The notes under the pieces: generated by a model
Told to the model about the DNA's origin: nothing
What the model saw: the letters and a program-made list of their open reading frames with translations, nothing else
Databases searched by the model: none
Program-made: the position numbers and the translations under genes
Shown here: positions 1 to 9,298 of the stretch, one piece after another
Layout of the letters: each line of letters opens with the position of its first letter
How positions within the stretch are numbered: the stretch's first letter is position 1
Source of the DNA: Palsa-504 sp963808615
GTDB lineage: Bacteria > Actinomycetota > Actinomycetes > Streptosporangiales > Streptosporangiaceae
NCBI GenBank assembly: GCA_963808615.1
Contig: CAWEGV010000012.1
Span: 62,001-126,000, forward strand
Length of the DNA: 64,000 bases
Direction: 5' to 3'

Positions 1-113
1 CGCCCAGGCCATCATCGCGGCGCGCTGAATTGGGTGCGCTACTGTGCCTGGGCCAGCGTCCTCGCCGGAGCCGCCGCTGGCCGCCTGACTGCCAGCCATC
101 AGGCGCTAGATGC

Positions 114-815
114 TCAGGCGGTCACCCGGGCCAGCGACAGCACGAGCTGGCGGACGAATGCGGCCGGATCGGGCCACGGGAAGCGTGGTAGCGCCGTGCG
201 CAGGCTGACGGTCCCGTGCAGGGCGACCCACACGGCGGTGGCATCGGCGAGGACGTCGGTGCTCGCGGAGACCCCAGCCGTGACGCAGTCCTGGATGTCC
301 TGGACGAGCAGCGCGAACGACTCGGCCCCGAATTCGAGCACCGGCCGGCCGGCCGGCCCGATCGGGACCGGCTTGCAGTAGTCCGGCGCGGCCGGCCGCT
401 GCCTGGAGAACAGCACGCCGTAACGGGCCGGGTGCTCGAGCCCGAAGGCCACGTACGCCTCGCAGCCCGCGACCAGGCGGCCGGCCGGATCCTGGCCAGC
501 CGCCTCCCTGCCCTGCTCGATCGCCGCGGTCAGCTCGTCGAAGATCCGGGCGACGACGGCCATGAGGACCGCGTCCCGGTCCGGGAAGTGGGCGTAGATA
601 GACGGGGCGGCGATACCGGCCTCCCGGGCGACCGCGCGCAGCGTGACCGCCTCCGTCGAGCCGGCCCGCTCGATCAGGGCAAGCGCTCCGGCCACGATGT
701 CCTCGGTCAGCCGGGCTCCCTGGCCGCGGGGGTTGCGGCGCCGCTTGCGGACCCCGACGGATGGCCGGGCCAGGGCTGGTGACCGGGGTTCCGCGGTCTG
801 TAGTGATGATCCCAC
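114..815 (-). CDS. TetR/AcrR family transcriptional regulator
   Basis: A 233-residue DNA-binding repressor. A basic N-terminal tail is followed by a TetR helix-turn-helix at about residues 38-88, with the recognition-helix signature APSIYAHFPDRDAVL. The rest is a helical ligand-binding domain resembling TetR_C families. The start is GTG with AGGAG close upstream. It is divergent from the MFS exporter at 1131, and the intergenic region holds an inverted repeat, so the usual arrangement of a TetR repressor controlling a neighbouring efflux pump is likely (inference). The ligand is unknown. Confidence 0.9.
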   Translation of the reverse strand: MGSSLQTAEPRSPALARPSVGVRKRRRNPRGQGARLTEDIVAGALALIERAGSTEAVTLRAVAREAGIAAPSIYAHFPDRDAVLMAVVARIFDELTAAIEQGREAAGQDPAGRLVAGCEAYVAFGLEHPARYGVLFSRQRPAAPDYCKPVPIGPAGRPVLEFGAESFALLVQDIQDCVTAGVSASTDVLADATAVWVALHGTVSLRTALPRFPWPDPAAFVRQLVLSLARVTA

Positions 816-832
816 GTCTCCTACTTTACATC

Positions 833-880
833 TGTTAGCTCATCTACGTATACTAACAAACGTAAGGCAACGTTCGTAAG
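833..880. promoter_or_regulatory. candidate TetR operator and divergent promoter region
   Basis: The 315-bp region between the TetR gene and the MFS gene is AT-richer than its surroundings. It holds the inverted repeat TGTTAG (833-838) and CTAACA (853-858) with a 14-bp spacer around a central TACGTA. A direct repeat CGTAAG occurs at 861-866 and 875-880. An operator for the adjacent TetR protein is the simplest reading, but no binding consensus is known for this protein. Confidence 0.45.
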
Positions 881-1130
881 CAAGCGACTGTGAGGAAACT
901 CTGATGAGGACCACGACCGCCATCCGCCCGGCGGCTCCCGGACCGGGTAGCGAGGCAAACTCCCAGTGGCCATCGGGTCACCCCCGGCACCGGCTGATCC
1001 TGCTGCCCCGTGACCACACCGACATTCGGCGAACCGGGAGACCCACAATGGAAGCACCGATCGTTTCGCGTGATCCCCGGAATCCCCGGCGGGGGCCGCT
1101 GTCCGGTGTCGGGCTCGATGAGGGCCCCGC

Positions 1131-2759
1131 GTGATGTCCGGCTTGAACGCGGCGCCCCCGCCGGTCGTTCCCAGCCGGCGCGGCCGGGCGGGGACCTGGT
1201 TGCGAGGGCGGGCAACGCCAGCCGGCGCCGACCGGGTGCATGCCCGGCGGTGGGCGATACTCGTCGTGCTGTGCCTGAGCGTTTTCCTCGCGGTCGTCGA
1301 CAACACGATCGTCAACGTCGCCCTGCCCTCGATTAGCAAGCAGCTCCACGCGACGATCAGCGACCTGCAGTGGGTCGTCGACGCTTACTCCCTGGTCTTC
1401 GCGTCGCTGCTGCTGGTGGGGGGGAGCCTGGGCGACCGGTACGGGCGTAAGGGCGCTCTCCAGATCGGGCTGGTGGCCTTCGCCGGGTTCTCGGCCTTCG
1501 CCGGGCTTTCGGGTAGCACGGGCGTGCTGATCGTGGCCCGCGGCCTGATGGGCCTGGCCGCGGCCTTCATCTTCCCGGCCACGTTGGCCATCCTCACCAG
1601 CACCTTCACCGACGCTAGGGAAAGAGCAGCGGCGGTCGGCGTGTGGACCGGGATCACCGGCCTCGGCGTGGCGCTCGGCCCGATCACCGGCGGCCTGTTG
1701 CTCCAGCACTTCTCCTGGAGCTCGGTGTTCTTCGCTACCATCCCCGTCGCCGTGCTGGCCCTGGCGCTCGGCGCGTGGCTCGTGCCGACCAGCCGCGACC
1801 CCGCGGCCCCGCGGCTGGATCTGGTCGGCTTCGTCCTGTCGATCGCCGGGGTGGCGGCGGTGATCTACACGACGATCGAGGCGCCGGCGCGGGGCTGGTC
1901 GGCTCCGGTCACCCTGGCCGGCTACGGCGCCGGCGTCGCCGTGCTGGCGGTCTTCGCTGTCTGGGAGCGGCGGGTCGGCGAGCCGATGCTCGACATCACG
2001 CTGTTCCGCAACATCCGCTTCAGCGCCGCCAGCTTCTCGATCGCCGTCGGGTTCTTCGGCCTGTTCGGCTTCATCTTCTTGATCACCCAGTACTTCCAGA
2101 TTGTCCACGGCTACAGCCCGCTCTCGGCCGGCGTGCGCACGCTCCCCTTCGCCCTCGGCGTCGGTGCGGCCGCGCCGGCCGCTCCGATCCTGGCCCGCCG
2201 TCTGGGCACCAAGATCGTGGTCCCCGCTGGCCTGATCCTGATGGGCGCCGGCTTCTTCATCGCCTCGACCCTCGGCAGCAGTTCTGCGTACTTCGGCCCG
2301 GTCCTGGTCTCCATGGTGTTGATGGCGGTCGGGCTCGGCCTGGTCACCGCGCCGTCAACCGGTGCCATCCTGGCGGTGCTCCCGCTGGCCAAGGCGGGTG
2401 TCGGCTCGGCCGTCAACGACGTCACCCGTGAACTCGGCGGAACCTTCGGGGTGGCGGTGGTCGGGGCCGTGTTCTCCTCGGTCTACGGCCCGCGTCTGGC
2501 CCAGCTCCTGCACAGCGCGGGCTTGCCAGCGCCAGTCCTCGCCGCCGCCCAGCAGTCACCGGCGGCCGCCCTCCAGGTAGCGGAGCAAGCGCCGGCGAGC
2601 GCCCACGCGGTGATCATCGACGCAGCGAACCAGGCCTTCGTCGCCGGCCTCAGCCGGGGCTCGCTGGTCTGCGCCGGTGTCGTCACCCTCGGAGCCGTAT
2701 TTGCCTTCCTCGTCCTGCCCCGCCGGCTCCCCGACACCCCGCCGAGCCCCGCCAGCTGA
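1131..2759 (+). CDS. MFS transporter, DHA2-type multidrug exporter
   Basis: A 542-residue inner-membrane proton antiporter of the EmrB/QacA (14-helix) type. After a 40-residue arginine-rich cytoplasmic tail come the hallmarks of the first helix (FLAVVDNTIVNVALP), of loop 2-3 (GGSLGDRYGRKGAL) and of motif C (GITGLGVALGPITGG). The length fits the family. The GTG-ATG start has GAGGG about 7 bases upstream; translation could begin one codon later. It is divergent from a TetR gene, so substrate-induced derepression is likely. The substrate cannot be predicted. Confidence 0.9.
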   Translation: MMSGLNAAPPPVVPSRRGRAGTWLRGRATPAGADRVHARRWAILVVLCLSVFLAVVDNTIVNVALPSISKQLHATISDLQWVVDAYSLVFASLLLVGGSLGDRYGRKGALQIGLVAFAGFSAFAGLSGSTGVLIVARGLMGLAAAFIFPATLAILTSTFTDARERAAAVGVWTGITGLGVALGPITGGLLLQHFSWSSVFFATIPVAVLALALGAWLVPTSRDPAAPRLDLVGFVLSIAGVAAVIYTTIEAPARGWSAPVTLAGYGAGVAVLAVFAVWERRVGEPMLDITLFRNIRFSAASFSIAVGFFGLFGFIFLITQYFQIVHGYSPLSAGVRTLPFALGVGAAAPAAPILARRLGTKIVVPAGLILMGAGFFIASTLGSSSAYFGPVLVSMVLMAVGLGLVTAPSTGAILAVLPLAKAGVGSAVNDVTRELGGTFGVAVVGAVFSSVYGPRLAQLLHSAGLPAPVLAAAQQSPAAALQVAEQAPASAHAVIIDAANQAFVAGLSRGSLVCAGVVTLGAVFAFLVLPRRLPDTPPSPAS

Positions 2760-2986
2760 ACCGGGATCCAGGCCCGGCCGGACATCCCCCGCGAAACTGG
2801 GCCAGCCATGACATACGTCAAGCTGACAGACCCGCCGCAGAAGGTCCGCATGGCAGCGATGAGAAGCGGCACGTGTCCGCGGTTCCCAGGCCCCGGCAAG
2901 TCCTTGGGGGGCTACGAGGTCAATGCGGTGATCGACGCCAGCGTGGTCGCCGAGACGGCGCGGGTGCGTCAGGGCCTATTCTCAGA

Positions 2987-3290
2987 TCATGGAACGGGGT
3001 CCCGGAGCCAGATCCGGACCGAGGCGACGTCGACGGTGCCCTGGTAGACCTGTCCGCGCTTGTCGTAACGGGTGGCGACGGCGCGGAACCGCCTGAGCTT
3101 GCCGAAGCAGCGTTCGACGGTATCGCGTTTCTCGTACCGTCCGCGGTCGAAGGCCGGCGGGCGGCTGCCCGCCGGCGCGGTTGCGGCGATGTGCTTTCTG
3201 GTCCTCCCTGAGGGAGATGACCGCCTCGATCCCGCGGCGGCGCAGGTAGGCGCGGTTGGCAGCGGAGAAGTAGGCCCTGTCGCCCAGCGC
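2987..3290 (-). pseudogene. IS5-type transposase, C-terminal remnant
   Basis: The 3' part of an IS4/IS5-superfamily DDE transposase. The tail GRYEKRDTVERCFGKLRRF, followed by a segment ending in SVRIWLRDPVP, is typical of the C-terminal part with the catalytic Glu. The upstream part (ALGDRAYFSAANRAYLRRRG) lies in another frame, so there is a frameshift near 3150-3165. The N-terminal half is missing: the sequence is cut at 3290, where a copy of the recombinase 3' end begins. A GGGCCTATTCTCAGATCATG stretch just downstream (about 2975) may be the original IS end. Confidence 0.8.
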
Positions 3291-3395
3291 GTCACCCGTC
3301 CCACTATCTATCGCCAGCTCACCAAGACCGGCTAACAGCGTTACGGCGGCCAGATAGCGCCAAAGATTCCCTGCCAGTTACCGGCAAAGATCACA
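3291..3395 (+). repeat. 105-bp copy of serine recombinase 3' end plus flank
   Basis: Bases 3291-3395 match 34131-34235 with a single mismatch (3305 T, 34145 C). The repeat holds the last 15 codons of the recombinase gene (GVTRPTIYRQLTKTG in the intact copy), its stop, and 60 bp of downstream flank. It ends at GATCACA in both places. It directly abuts the truncated transposase. This is a relic of a second copy of the recombinase-bearing element or the product of a rearrangement. Confidence 0.9.
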
Positions 3396-3534
3396 GACGA
3401 GGTCGTGGTGGGCGCTGAGGGCTGTGAGTGTGTCCCGTTGAGGGTTCCATATGCGGGACGTGCCGACCGCGCACCGGGGGATGCCCATGCCACGGCGTGT
3501 TCGTTCCGCGCTGCAAGGTGACGCGTCGACGGCT

Positions 3535-4020
3535 TCAGCTTGCAGCGGCGTATGCCTCGGCGAGGCGTTCGATGACGCTGGGACCGGTCCGTTCTGGCGC
3601 TGCGGTCCCAAGGTGGATGGCCCGCAGCTCGGCCATGAGTTCGGCCCACAGCGGCGGGCCGCCCGCTGCGAGCACTTCGGCGCGCACCCGCAGCCGCTTC
3701 GTCGTCGGGCGGTGTCGCAGACCCCACTCGCCAAGCTGCGCGAAGACCGGCACGAGCTGGATGGACGCCTCGGTCAGGCTATAGGCCGCCCGGCGCCCCG
3801 GCCCCGCATCCTCTCGTGTCAGGAGACCGGCGCTCACCAGCCGCTTGAGCCGGCCGGCCAGGATGTTGGAGGCGATCCTCTCCTCGGAGCCGGCGAGGAG
3901 CTCCCGGAAGTACCGCCGGTTTCCGAACATCACGTCGCGCAGCACCAGCAGGCTCCAGCTGTCCCCGAACGCCTCGACCGCGGCGTTGATCGGACACCCC
4001 GACCGCGCTTCCTGCTCCAC
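3535..4020 (-). CDS. HxlR-type winged-helix transcriptional regulator
   Basis: About 161 residues. It has the HxlR signature CPINAAVEAFGDSWSLLVLR, then FRELLAGSEERIASNILAGR with a winged helix and a C-terminal helical extension. I chose the GTG start because GGGAGGAAG lies immediately upstream; an ATG at 4053 would add 11 residues but overlaps the putative operator. It is divergent from the DHFR-like gene at 4114. Repeated GGTTGCAA elements in both this region and the next leader suggest that it controls the two downstream genes (inference). Confidence 0.88.
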   Translation of the reverse strand: MEQEARSGCPINAAVEAFGDSWSLLVLRDVMFGNRRYFRELLAGSEERIASNILAGRLKRLVSAGLLTREDAGPGRRAAYSLTEASIQLVPVFAQLGEWGLRHRPTTKRLRVRAEVLAAGGPPLWAELMAELRAIHLGTAAPERTGPSVIERLAEAYAAAS

Positions 4021-4037
4021 CCTCTTCCTCCCTAACT

Positions 4038-4089
4038 GGTTGCAATCTACCATCAGATGTCCTAGCGTCTGACCTACCGATTGCAAACC
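4038..4089. promoter_or_regulatory. candidate HxlR operator in divergent promoter
   Basis: An inverted repeat GGTTGCAAT (4038-4046) and ATTGCAAACC (4080-4089) brackets the short divergent promoter. A weaker dyad, CAGATG...CGTCTG, sits between the arms. The same core recurs at 4702-4712 before the third gene, supporting a shared regulator site. Confidence 0.5.
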
Positions 4090-4113
4090 GCAAGCAGTAT
4101 GCAGGAGGCGAGA

Positions 4114-4737
4114 ATGGACGACACTGAACCGCAGATTGCAGCCGCGAAGGTGCTCTGGCACTTCACGATGTCGCTGGACGGTTTCGTGGCCGGCCCAGAA
4201 CACGACATGCACTGGCTGACCGGCGTCGCCGTCAGACCCGGCCTGATCGAGGAGTACACCCGGACGACGGGCGCCGTCCTGGCCGGCCGCGACGGCTTCG
4301 ACAGTGCCATCGGTGATGCCCGGCCCTACGGCGGCGCATGGCAGGGCCCGATCTTCGTACTCACGCACCACCCGCAGGACGCCCGGCCGGCCGACGGCAT
4401 CACCGTCCTTAGCTGCCCGGTCGAGGAGGCGGTGCAGATCGCGCTCGACGCGGCGGGCGGGAAGAACGTCGAGGTGTTCTCGCCGACCATCGGGCGGCAA
4501 CTGCTCGAGCGAGGCCTGATCGATGAGATCGACCTGCACATCGCGCCGATCCTCCTCGGCGCCGGCATCCGCCTCTATGACAACCCGGCTGACGACGGGA
4601 TCATCCGGCTTCACCGGGTCGGCGACAGCGATCCCGCTTCGACGGTCAACGTGCGGTACCGGCCCGTCACTACCCGTCGATCCGCAGCCGTCTCGACAAG
4701 CGGTTGCAAACCACGAGCGGAAGGAGCCCCGTGCTGA
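4114..4737 (+). CDS. dihydrofolate reductase family protein (RibD C-terminal-like)
   Basis: A 207-residue cytoplasmic oxidoreductase-fold protein. Its signs are the opening FTMSLDGFVAGPEHDMHWL, VLAGRDGFD, and the late IDEIDLHIAPILLGAGIRLY strand-turn typical of RibD_C/DHFR-like proteins that bind NADPH. AGGAGG lies 6 bases before the chosen ATG, which decides the start. The stop overlaps the GTG of the next gene (GTGCTGA), so the two are translationally coupled. Actual substrates of this subfamily are mostly unknown. The last 25 residues, covering the next gene's leader, look unstructured. Confidence 0.88.
   Translation: MDDTEPQIAAAKVLWHFTMSLDGFVAGPEHDMHWLTGVAVRPGLIEEYTRTTGAVLAGRDGFDSAIGDARPYGGAWQGPIFVLTHHPQDARPADGITVLSCPVEEAVQIALDAAGGKNVEVFSPTIGRQLLERGLIDEIDLHIAPILLGAGIRLYDNPADDGIIRLHRVGDSDPASTVNVRYRPVTTRRSAAVSTSGCKPRAEGAPC
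4702..4712. promoter_or_regulatory. second copy of the GGTTGCAA element
   Basis: GGTTGCAAACC lies within the end of the DHFR-like gene, 18 bases before the next start. It combines both arms of the repeat found at 4038-4089, and each copy is followed by a similar purine-rich leader and ribosome binding site. This may be a second HxlR site or part of a duplicated leader. Confidence 0.4.
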
Positions 4738-5564
4738 GGCAGGTCGCGGAGGGTGTGCTGATCCACCAGAGCGAGTTCTGCCAGAGCAACGCCGTTGTCG
4801 TGCACGGCCGGGCCGGCGTGTTGCTCATCGACCCCGGGGTGCTCGGCGACGAAATGGCCGCCCTCGCGAACGACCTCCGCGAGCTGGGTCAGCCCGTGGT
4901 GGCAGGGTTTTCCACGCATCCGCATTGGGATCACCTGCTCTGGCACGCCCGGCTCGGCGCGGCGCCCCGTTACGGCACGGCCCGCTGCGCGGCCACAATC
5001 CGAGATCAGCTGTCGGACCCGCGCTGGAAGGCCCGCATCGCCGAGCTGATACCGCCGGACATCGCCGAGCAGGTACCGCTGGACCTGCTCGGCCTCATTA
5101 CCGGGCTGCCCGCCGAGATGGCGCAGATCCCCTGGGATGGCCCTCAAGTCCGGATCATCGAGCATCAAGCGCATGCCCCGGGCCATGCGGCGCTGCTGAT
5201 CGAGGAACGCGGGGTTCTCGTCGCCGGCGACATGCTGTCTGATGCCCTGATTCCGATGCTCGACCTGAACGACACCGCGGACCCAATCGAGGACTACCTC
5301 GCCGCGCTGCGGCTGCTCGAGGGCGCGGCGGGCGACGTCGATGTCCTCGTCCCCGGCCACGGGTCCACCGGCGGAGCTGATCAGGTACGCGCACGGATCG
5401 ACCAGGATCGCGCGTACGTGCACGCCTTGCGTGACGCCCATGTTCTCAGCGACCCGCGGGTCGGCCCATCGGCCACGTACGGCTGGGACTGGGTGGCCGG
5501 CGTGCACGCACGGCAACTCCAGCGCCTCGCCCGAAGAAGCGAGCGCGGTGGGACGCCCGGCTAG
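4731..5564 (+). CDS. MBL-fold metallohydrolase
   Basis: A 277-residue metallo-beta-lactamase-fold hydrolase. Metal ligands are visible in order: STHPHWDHLLW (HxHxDH, about residue 63), then the histidine in APGHAALL, AGDML with the bridging Asp, and VPGHGS near the C-terminus. The GTG start has GGAAGGAG 4 bases upstream and overlaps the stop of the preceding gene. Its place in an HxlR/DHFR-like operon suggests a stress or detoxification role, but the substrate cannot be inferred. Confidence 0.88.
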   Translation: MLRQVAEGVLIHQSEFCQSNAVVVHGRAGVLLIDPGVLGDEMAALANDLRELGQPVVAGFSTHPHWDHLLWHARLGAAPRYGTARCAATIRDQLSDPRWKARIAELIPPDIAEQVPLDLLGLITGLPAEMAQIPWDGPQVRIIEHQAHAPGHAALLIEERGVLVAGDMLSDALIPMLDLNDTADPIEDYLAALRLLEGAAGDVDVLVPGHGSTGGADQVRARIDQDRAYVHALRDAHVLSDPRVGPSATYGWDWVAGVHARQLQRLARRSERGGTPG

Positions 5565-5724
5565 CGATCGTCCTGTGGGACCGCTTGCGCCGGGCACTGA
5601 TCAGTGTGCTGAGATCTCGGCAGAGTGTCGCGCCTTTCGGTGGCGGCTCAGTCGTGGAGCAGCGGGGTACCTCGAGCCCGTGTCCCGGCTCAAAATTGGA
5701 TCTATCTGCTGCCCTCGTAGGCTG

Positions 5725-7836
5725 TCAGAGCAGGTGACGGATTCCGATGGGCAGGTCGCGGACCCGGGTCCCGGTGGCGTGGAAGACGGCGTTGGCGATG
5801 GCGGCTGACACGCCAACGGCGCCGAGTTCGCCGATGCCTTTGGCGCCGATCGGGCTGGCGTGCTGGTCGTGGTCGTCGACGAAGTGCACGTCGATCTCGC
5901 CGATGTCGGCGTTGCCGGGCAGGATGTAGCCGGCCAGGTTCTTGGATAGGAACCGGCCCAGGTTCGGTTCGAAGACCGACCGTTCCAGCAGCGCCTGCCC
6001 GAGCCCCCAGGTGATCCCGCCGATCATCTGGCTGCGGGCCGCGAGCGGATTGATGATCCGCCCGGCGCCGTATACGCCGGTGCACCGGTTCAGCCGGACC
6101 AGGCCCAGGTCCGGATCGACCCGGACCTCGGCGAACACCACGCCGTAGGTGTGCATCGACAGGTGCGTATCGGCGGGCTGCCAGCGGCCCTCGGCCTCTA
6201 GCGAGTCCAGCCCGGCGGCGTCCAGGAGGGCGGCGGGGCTGGCCCGCTGGCCGGGTGCGGCGGCGCGCAGCGCGGCGAGCTTTCCGTTGAGCTCGCTGGC
6301 CGCCGCGTGCACCGCCGAGCCGACCCCCATGGTCGCCGACGAGCCGGCGGTCATGCCGGCCTCGGGCAGGCCAGTGTCGCCGTGCCGGATCTGCACCGTC
6401 TCGGGCGCGACGCCGAGCGCTTCGGCGGCGATCAAGGTCATCATGGCGGGCTGGCCGGTGCCGATCTCCTGGGTGCCGGCCTCGACAACGACTCGCCCGT
6501 CGGCGTGCACGCGGACCCGCGCCGAGGAGGGGAACCGGAAGGTGTCCATGGTGGCTACCGCCATGCCCCAGCCGATCAGGTCGTTGCCTCGGGTCATCGA
6601 GCGGGGCTGCGGGGGGCGGTCTGCCCAGCCGAACCGGCGGGCCCCCTCGAGCAGGCAGGCCCGCAGCGGCCGGGAGGAGAACGGCTGCCCGGTCACCGGG
6701 TCGGTCTCGGGCTCGTTGCGCAGCCGAAGCTGAACCGGGTCCATCCCCAGCTGGTAGGCCAGTTCGTCCATCGCCGACTCGACGCCGAACATGCCGGGTC
6801 CCTAATGCGGCGCGCGCATCGGGTTGGGCTGCGGGCGGTCCAGCCGCTCCACCCGGGTGCTGACCCGCAGCGCCGGGGTGGCATACAGCCAGCGGGTGGC
6901 GGCGGTGCCGTATTCGGCGTAGTCGTCAGCCCGGGCGGCGGCGTTGACGCTGTCGTGCTGGAGGGCGGTCAGCCGGCCGTCGCGGGTGGCGCCCAGGGCG
7001 ACGCTCTGCCGGGTGGCGGGCTGGTGCCCGCAGCCGGTGAACATCTGCGCCCGGGTCAGCACCAGCTGCACCGGCAGGCCCAGCACCCGGGCGGCGGCCG
7101 CGGCCAGCAGCTGGTGCGGGTGCACGAAGCCCTTGCAGCCGAACCCGCCGCCCGCGAACGGGCAGCTGACGTGCACGTGGTCGGCGGGCAGCCCGAAGGC
7201 CACCGCCATCGCCGCCTGCACGACGAAAATGCCCTGGACGGAGTCCTGCAGGCTCAGCTGGTCGCCGTCCCACCAGGCCAGCGTCGCGGACGGTTCGATC
7301 GGGCTGTGGTGGCGGTCGGAGGTGCGGTACGTCTGGCGGACGGTGACATCAGCGGCGGCCATCCCCGCGCTGACGTCGCCGACCGCCAGGTCGGGGACCG
7401 TCAGGTTGTACGGACCGTCGGGCGTCACGACCTCAGCGCCGCCGAAGATGGCCCCGGGCTGCACCTCGGCGTACCGGGCACGGACCAGGCTGGCCGCGTG
7501 CTGGGCCTGCTCCCGGGTGTCCGCGGCGACCAGGGCGATGGGCTGGCCCTCATAGTGCACGCGGTCGTCCTGCATCGGGATCACCGAATGCGCCAGCGGC
7601 GGCACCGGCGGCGGTACCAGCTGGGGCAGGTCGGCCGCGGTCAGCACCGCGGCCACGCCGCCGCTGGCCCGCGCGGCCGCGCAGTCAAGCTCGGTCACCC
7701 GTCCGCGCGGCACCCGGGCCGGCACCAGCACCGCGTGCAGCATCTCGTCCCGGTAATGGTCGGCGGAGTACCGCGCCGCGCCGGTGACCTTGGCCGGCCC
7801 GTCCGGACGCGGCATCCCGTGGCCGATGATGCTCAT
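5725..7836 (-). pseudogene. xanthine/aldehyde dehydrogenase molybdopterin subunit with internal amber codon
   Basis: The large Mo-cofactor subunit of a three-subunit (PaoABC/YagTSR-like) hydroxylase, about 703 codons. The N-terminal half starts MSIIGHGMPRPDG and carries CPFAGGGFGCKG. The C-terminal half carries GTQEIGTGQPAMM and GAKGIGELGA with the catalytic Glu. An in-frame TAG (6802-6804) interrupts MRAPH*GPGMFGVES, where relatives usually have Glu in RAPGE. No frameshift is present; one base change would restore the gene. The ATG overlaps the stop of the FAD subunit gene. It is either a recent pseudogene or an assembly error. Confidence 0.85.
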
Positions 7837-8825
7837 GTCGCATCCCCGGCGATGCGCAGCGCCCGGACGGCGGCCCGCTGCGCCAGCTCGATCTTGTACT
7901 CGTTGCCGGGCAGCGGCCGCGCATCGGTGAAGGAGGCCGCGACAGCCGCCCGCAGCGCACCGGTATCGTCCAGGCTCACTCTGCCGCCAGCCAGTTCCGT
8001 CTCCGTGGCGGGCAGCCGCCACGGCTTGTGCGCCACCCCGCCCAGCGCCAGCCGGGCAGACGTGATCGTGTTGCCGTCCAGCTCGACCACGGCAGCGGCG
8101 GATACCACCGCGAACTCATACGACACCCGCTCCCGCACCTTTAGGTAGTGCGAGCGGGCGGCGGGCAGCGCGGGCACGGTGACCGAGACGATCAGCTCAC
8201 CGGGCTCCAGCACGGTGTGCCGGTGCCGGGCGTCCTCGGTGGGCAGCAGGTGAAAGCCGGCCAGCAGCACCGAGCGCATGCCCTCGGCCGAGCGCAAGTC
8301 CACCGTCGCGTCCAGCGCGGCGAGCGCGACCGCGAGATCCGATGGGTGGGTGGCTACGCAGTCCGCGGTCGCGCCGAAGATGGCCTGCCCGCTGCTGTCG
8401 CCATCCCGGGCGGCGCAGCCCGACCCGGGGACGCGCTGGTTACACGGCAGCGGGTAGTCGGCCCGGAAATAGGGACAGCGGGTGCGCTGCATGAGATTGC
8501 CGCCGATGGTGGCCATGTTGCGCAGCTGCGGCGACGCCGCCAGCAGCAGCGATTCGGCCAGCACCGGGTATGCCGCGGCGACCTCGGGGTGCGCGGCGAC
8601 GTCGCTCATCCGCGCCAGCGCACCGATCCGCAGCCCGTCGGGGCGCGCCTCGATCCCGGCCAGCGGAAGCCCGGTGATGTCCAGCACCCAGTCCGGGGAG
8701 ACGATGTCCTCCTTGAGCCAGTTCAGCAACTCGGTGCCCCCGGCAATGGCCGCCGTGCCTGGCGACTGCAGCGCCGCGAACGCGGCGTCGAGATCCACCG
8801 CCCGCAGGTAGTCGAAGGTCCTCAC
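7833..8825 (-). CDS. xanthine/aldehyde dehydrogenase FAD-binding subunit
   Basis: A 330-residue FAD subunit (CoxM/PaoB type). AGGTELLNWLKEDIVSPD is the first FAD loop and SPQLRNMATIGGNLMQRTRC the second. It is followed by CPYFRADYPLPCNQRVPGSG and a further Cys, matching the extra cysteine region that in PaoB-type subunits holds a 4Fe-4S cluster. The GTG start overlaps the restored stop of the Fe-S gene (GTGA) and its stop overlaps the ATG of the large subunit. It is intact, but both partners carry amber codons, so a working complex is unlikely unless these are read through. Confidence 0.9.
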   Translation of the reverse strand: MRTFDYLRAVDLDAAFAALQSPGTAAIAGGTELLNWLKEDIVSPDWVLDITGLPLAGIEARPDGLRIGALARMSDVAAHPEVAAAYPVLAESLLLAASPQLRNMATIGGNLMQRTRCPYFRADYPLPCNQRVPGSGCAARDGDSSGQAIFGATADCVATHPSDLAVALAALDATVDLRSAEGMRSVLLAGFHLLPTEDARHRHTVLEPGELIVSVTVPALPAARSHYLKVRERVSYEFAVVSAAAVVELDGNTITSARLALGGVAHKPWRLPATETELAGGRVSLDDTGALRAAVAASFTDARPLPGNEYKIELAQRAAVRALRIAGDAT

Positions 8826-9298
8826 CGCCGGTCCCCGGCAGCCATCGCCGCGCTGGCCGCCTGCACCGCCGCCACGATCTACGGATACGCCGCGCACCGG
8901 CACAGGTTGCCGCTCATCCACTCGCGGATCTCCCCCGGCGAGCCGGCATGCCCCTCACTGATGCAGGCCACCGCGGACATCACCTGCCCCGGGGTACAGA
9001 AACCGCACTGGAACGCGTCCTGTCCCCAGAAGGCGCGCTGCACCGGGTGCAGCTCGTCATCCTCGGCCAATCCCTCGATCGTGGTGATCTCGGCCCCATC
9101 GGCCATCACCGCCAGCATCATGCAGGCCAGCACCCGCCGGCCGTTGACGTGCACGGTGCAGGCACCGCACTCCCCCCGGTCACACCCCTTCTTCGTGCCG
9201 GTCAGGCCCAGCTGATCGCGCAGCGCGTCCACCAGCGTGGTCCGCGGCTCGACACGCAGATCCCTGCGGACCCCATTGACCCATGGGCTGATATCCAT
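8822..9298 (-). pseudogene. xanthine/aldehyde dehydrogenase 2Fe-2S subunit with amber codon near the 3' end
   Basis: The small iron-sulfur subunit. KKGCDRGECGACTVHVNGR holds the plant-type 2Fe-2S cysteines, and CGFCTPGQ and NLCRC the second cluster. An in-frame TAG (8879-8881) follows CRCAAYP, where homologs continue with a residue and IVAAV. Reading through gives IVAAVQAASAAMAAGDRR and a stop that overlaps the FAD gene start, so this is the ancestral frame. Only 18 residues would be lost, so the truncated protein could still be partly functional. Confidence 0.82.

Noticed and set aside
1..113. Possible end of a plus-strand gene at the left edge (AQAIIAAR then TGA at 26-28)
   Set aside because: Only eight codons are visible, too few to support.
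904..1134. 76-codon frame between the TetR and MFS genes
   Set aside because: It overlaps the regulatory region, has no recognisable content and no good start context.
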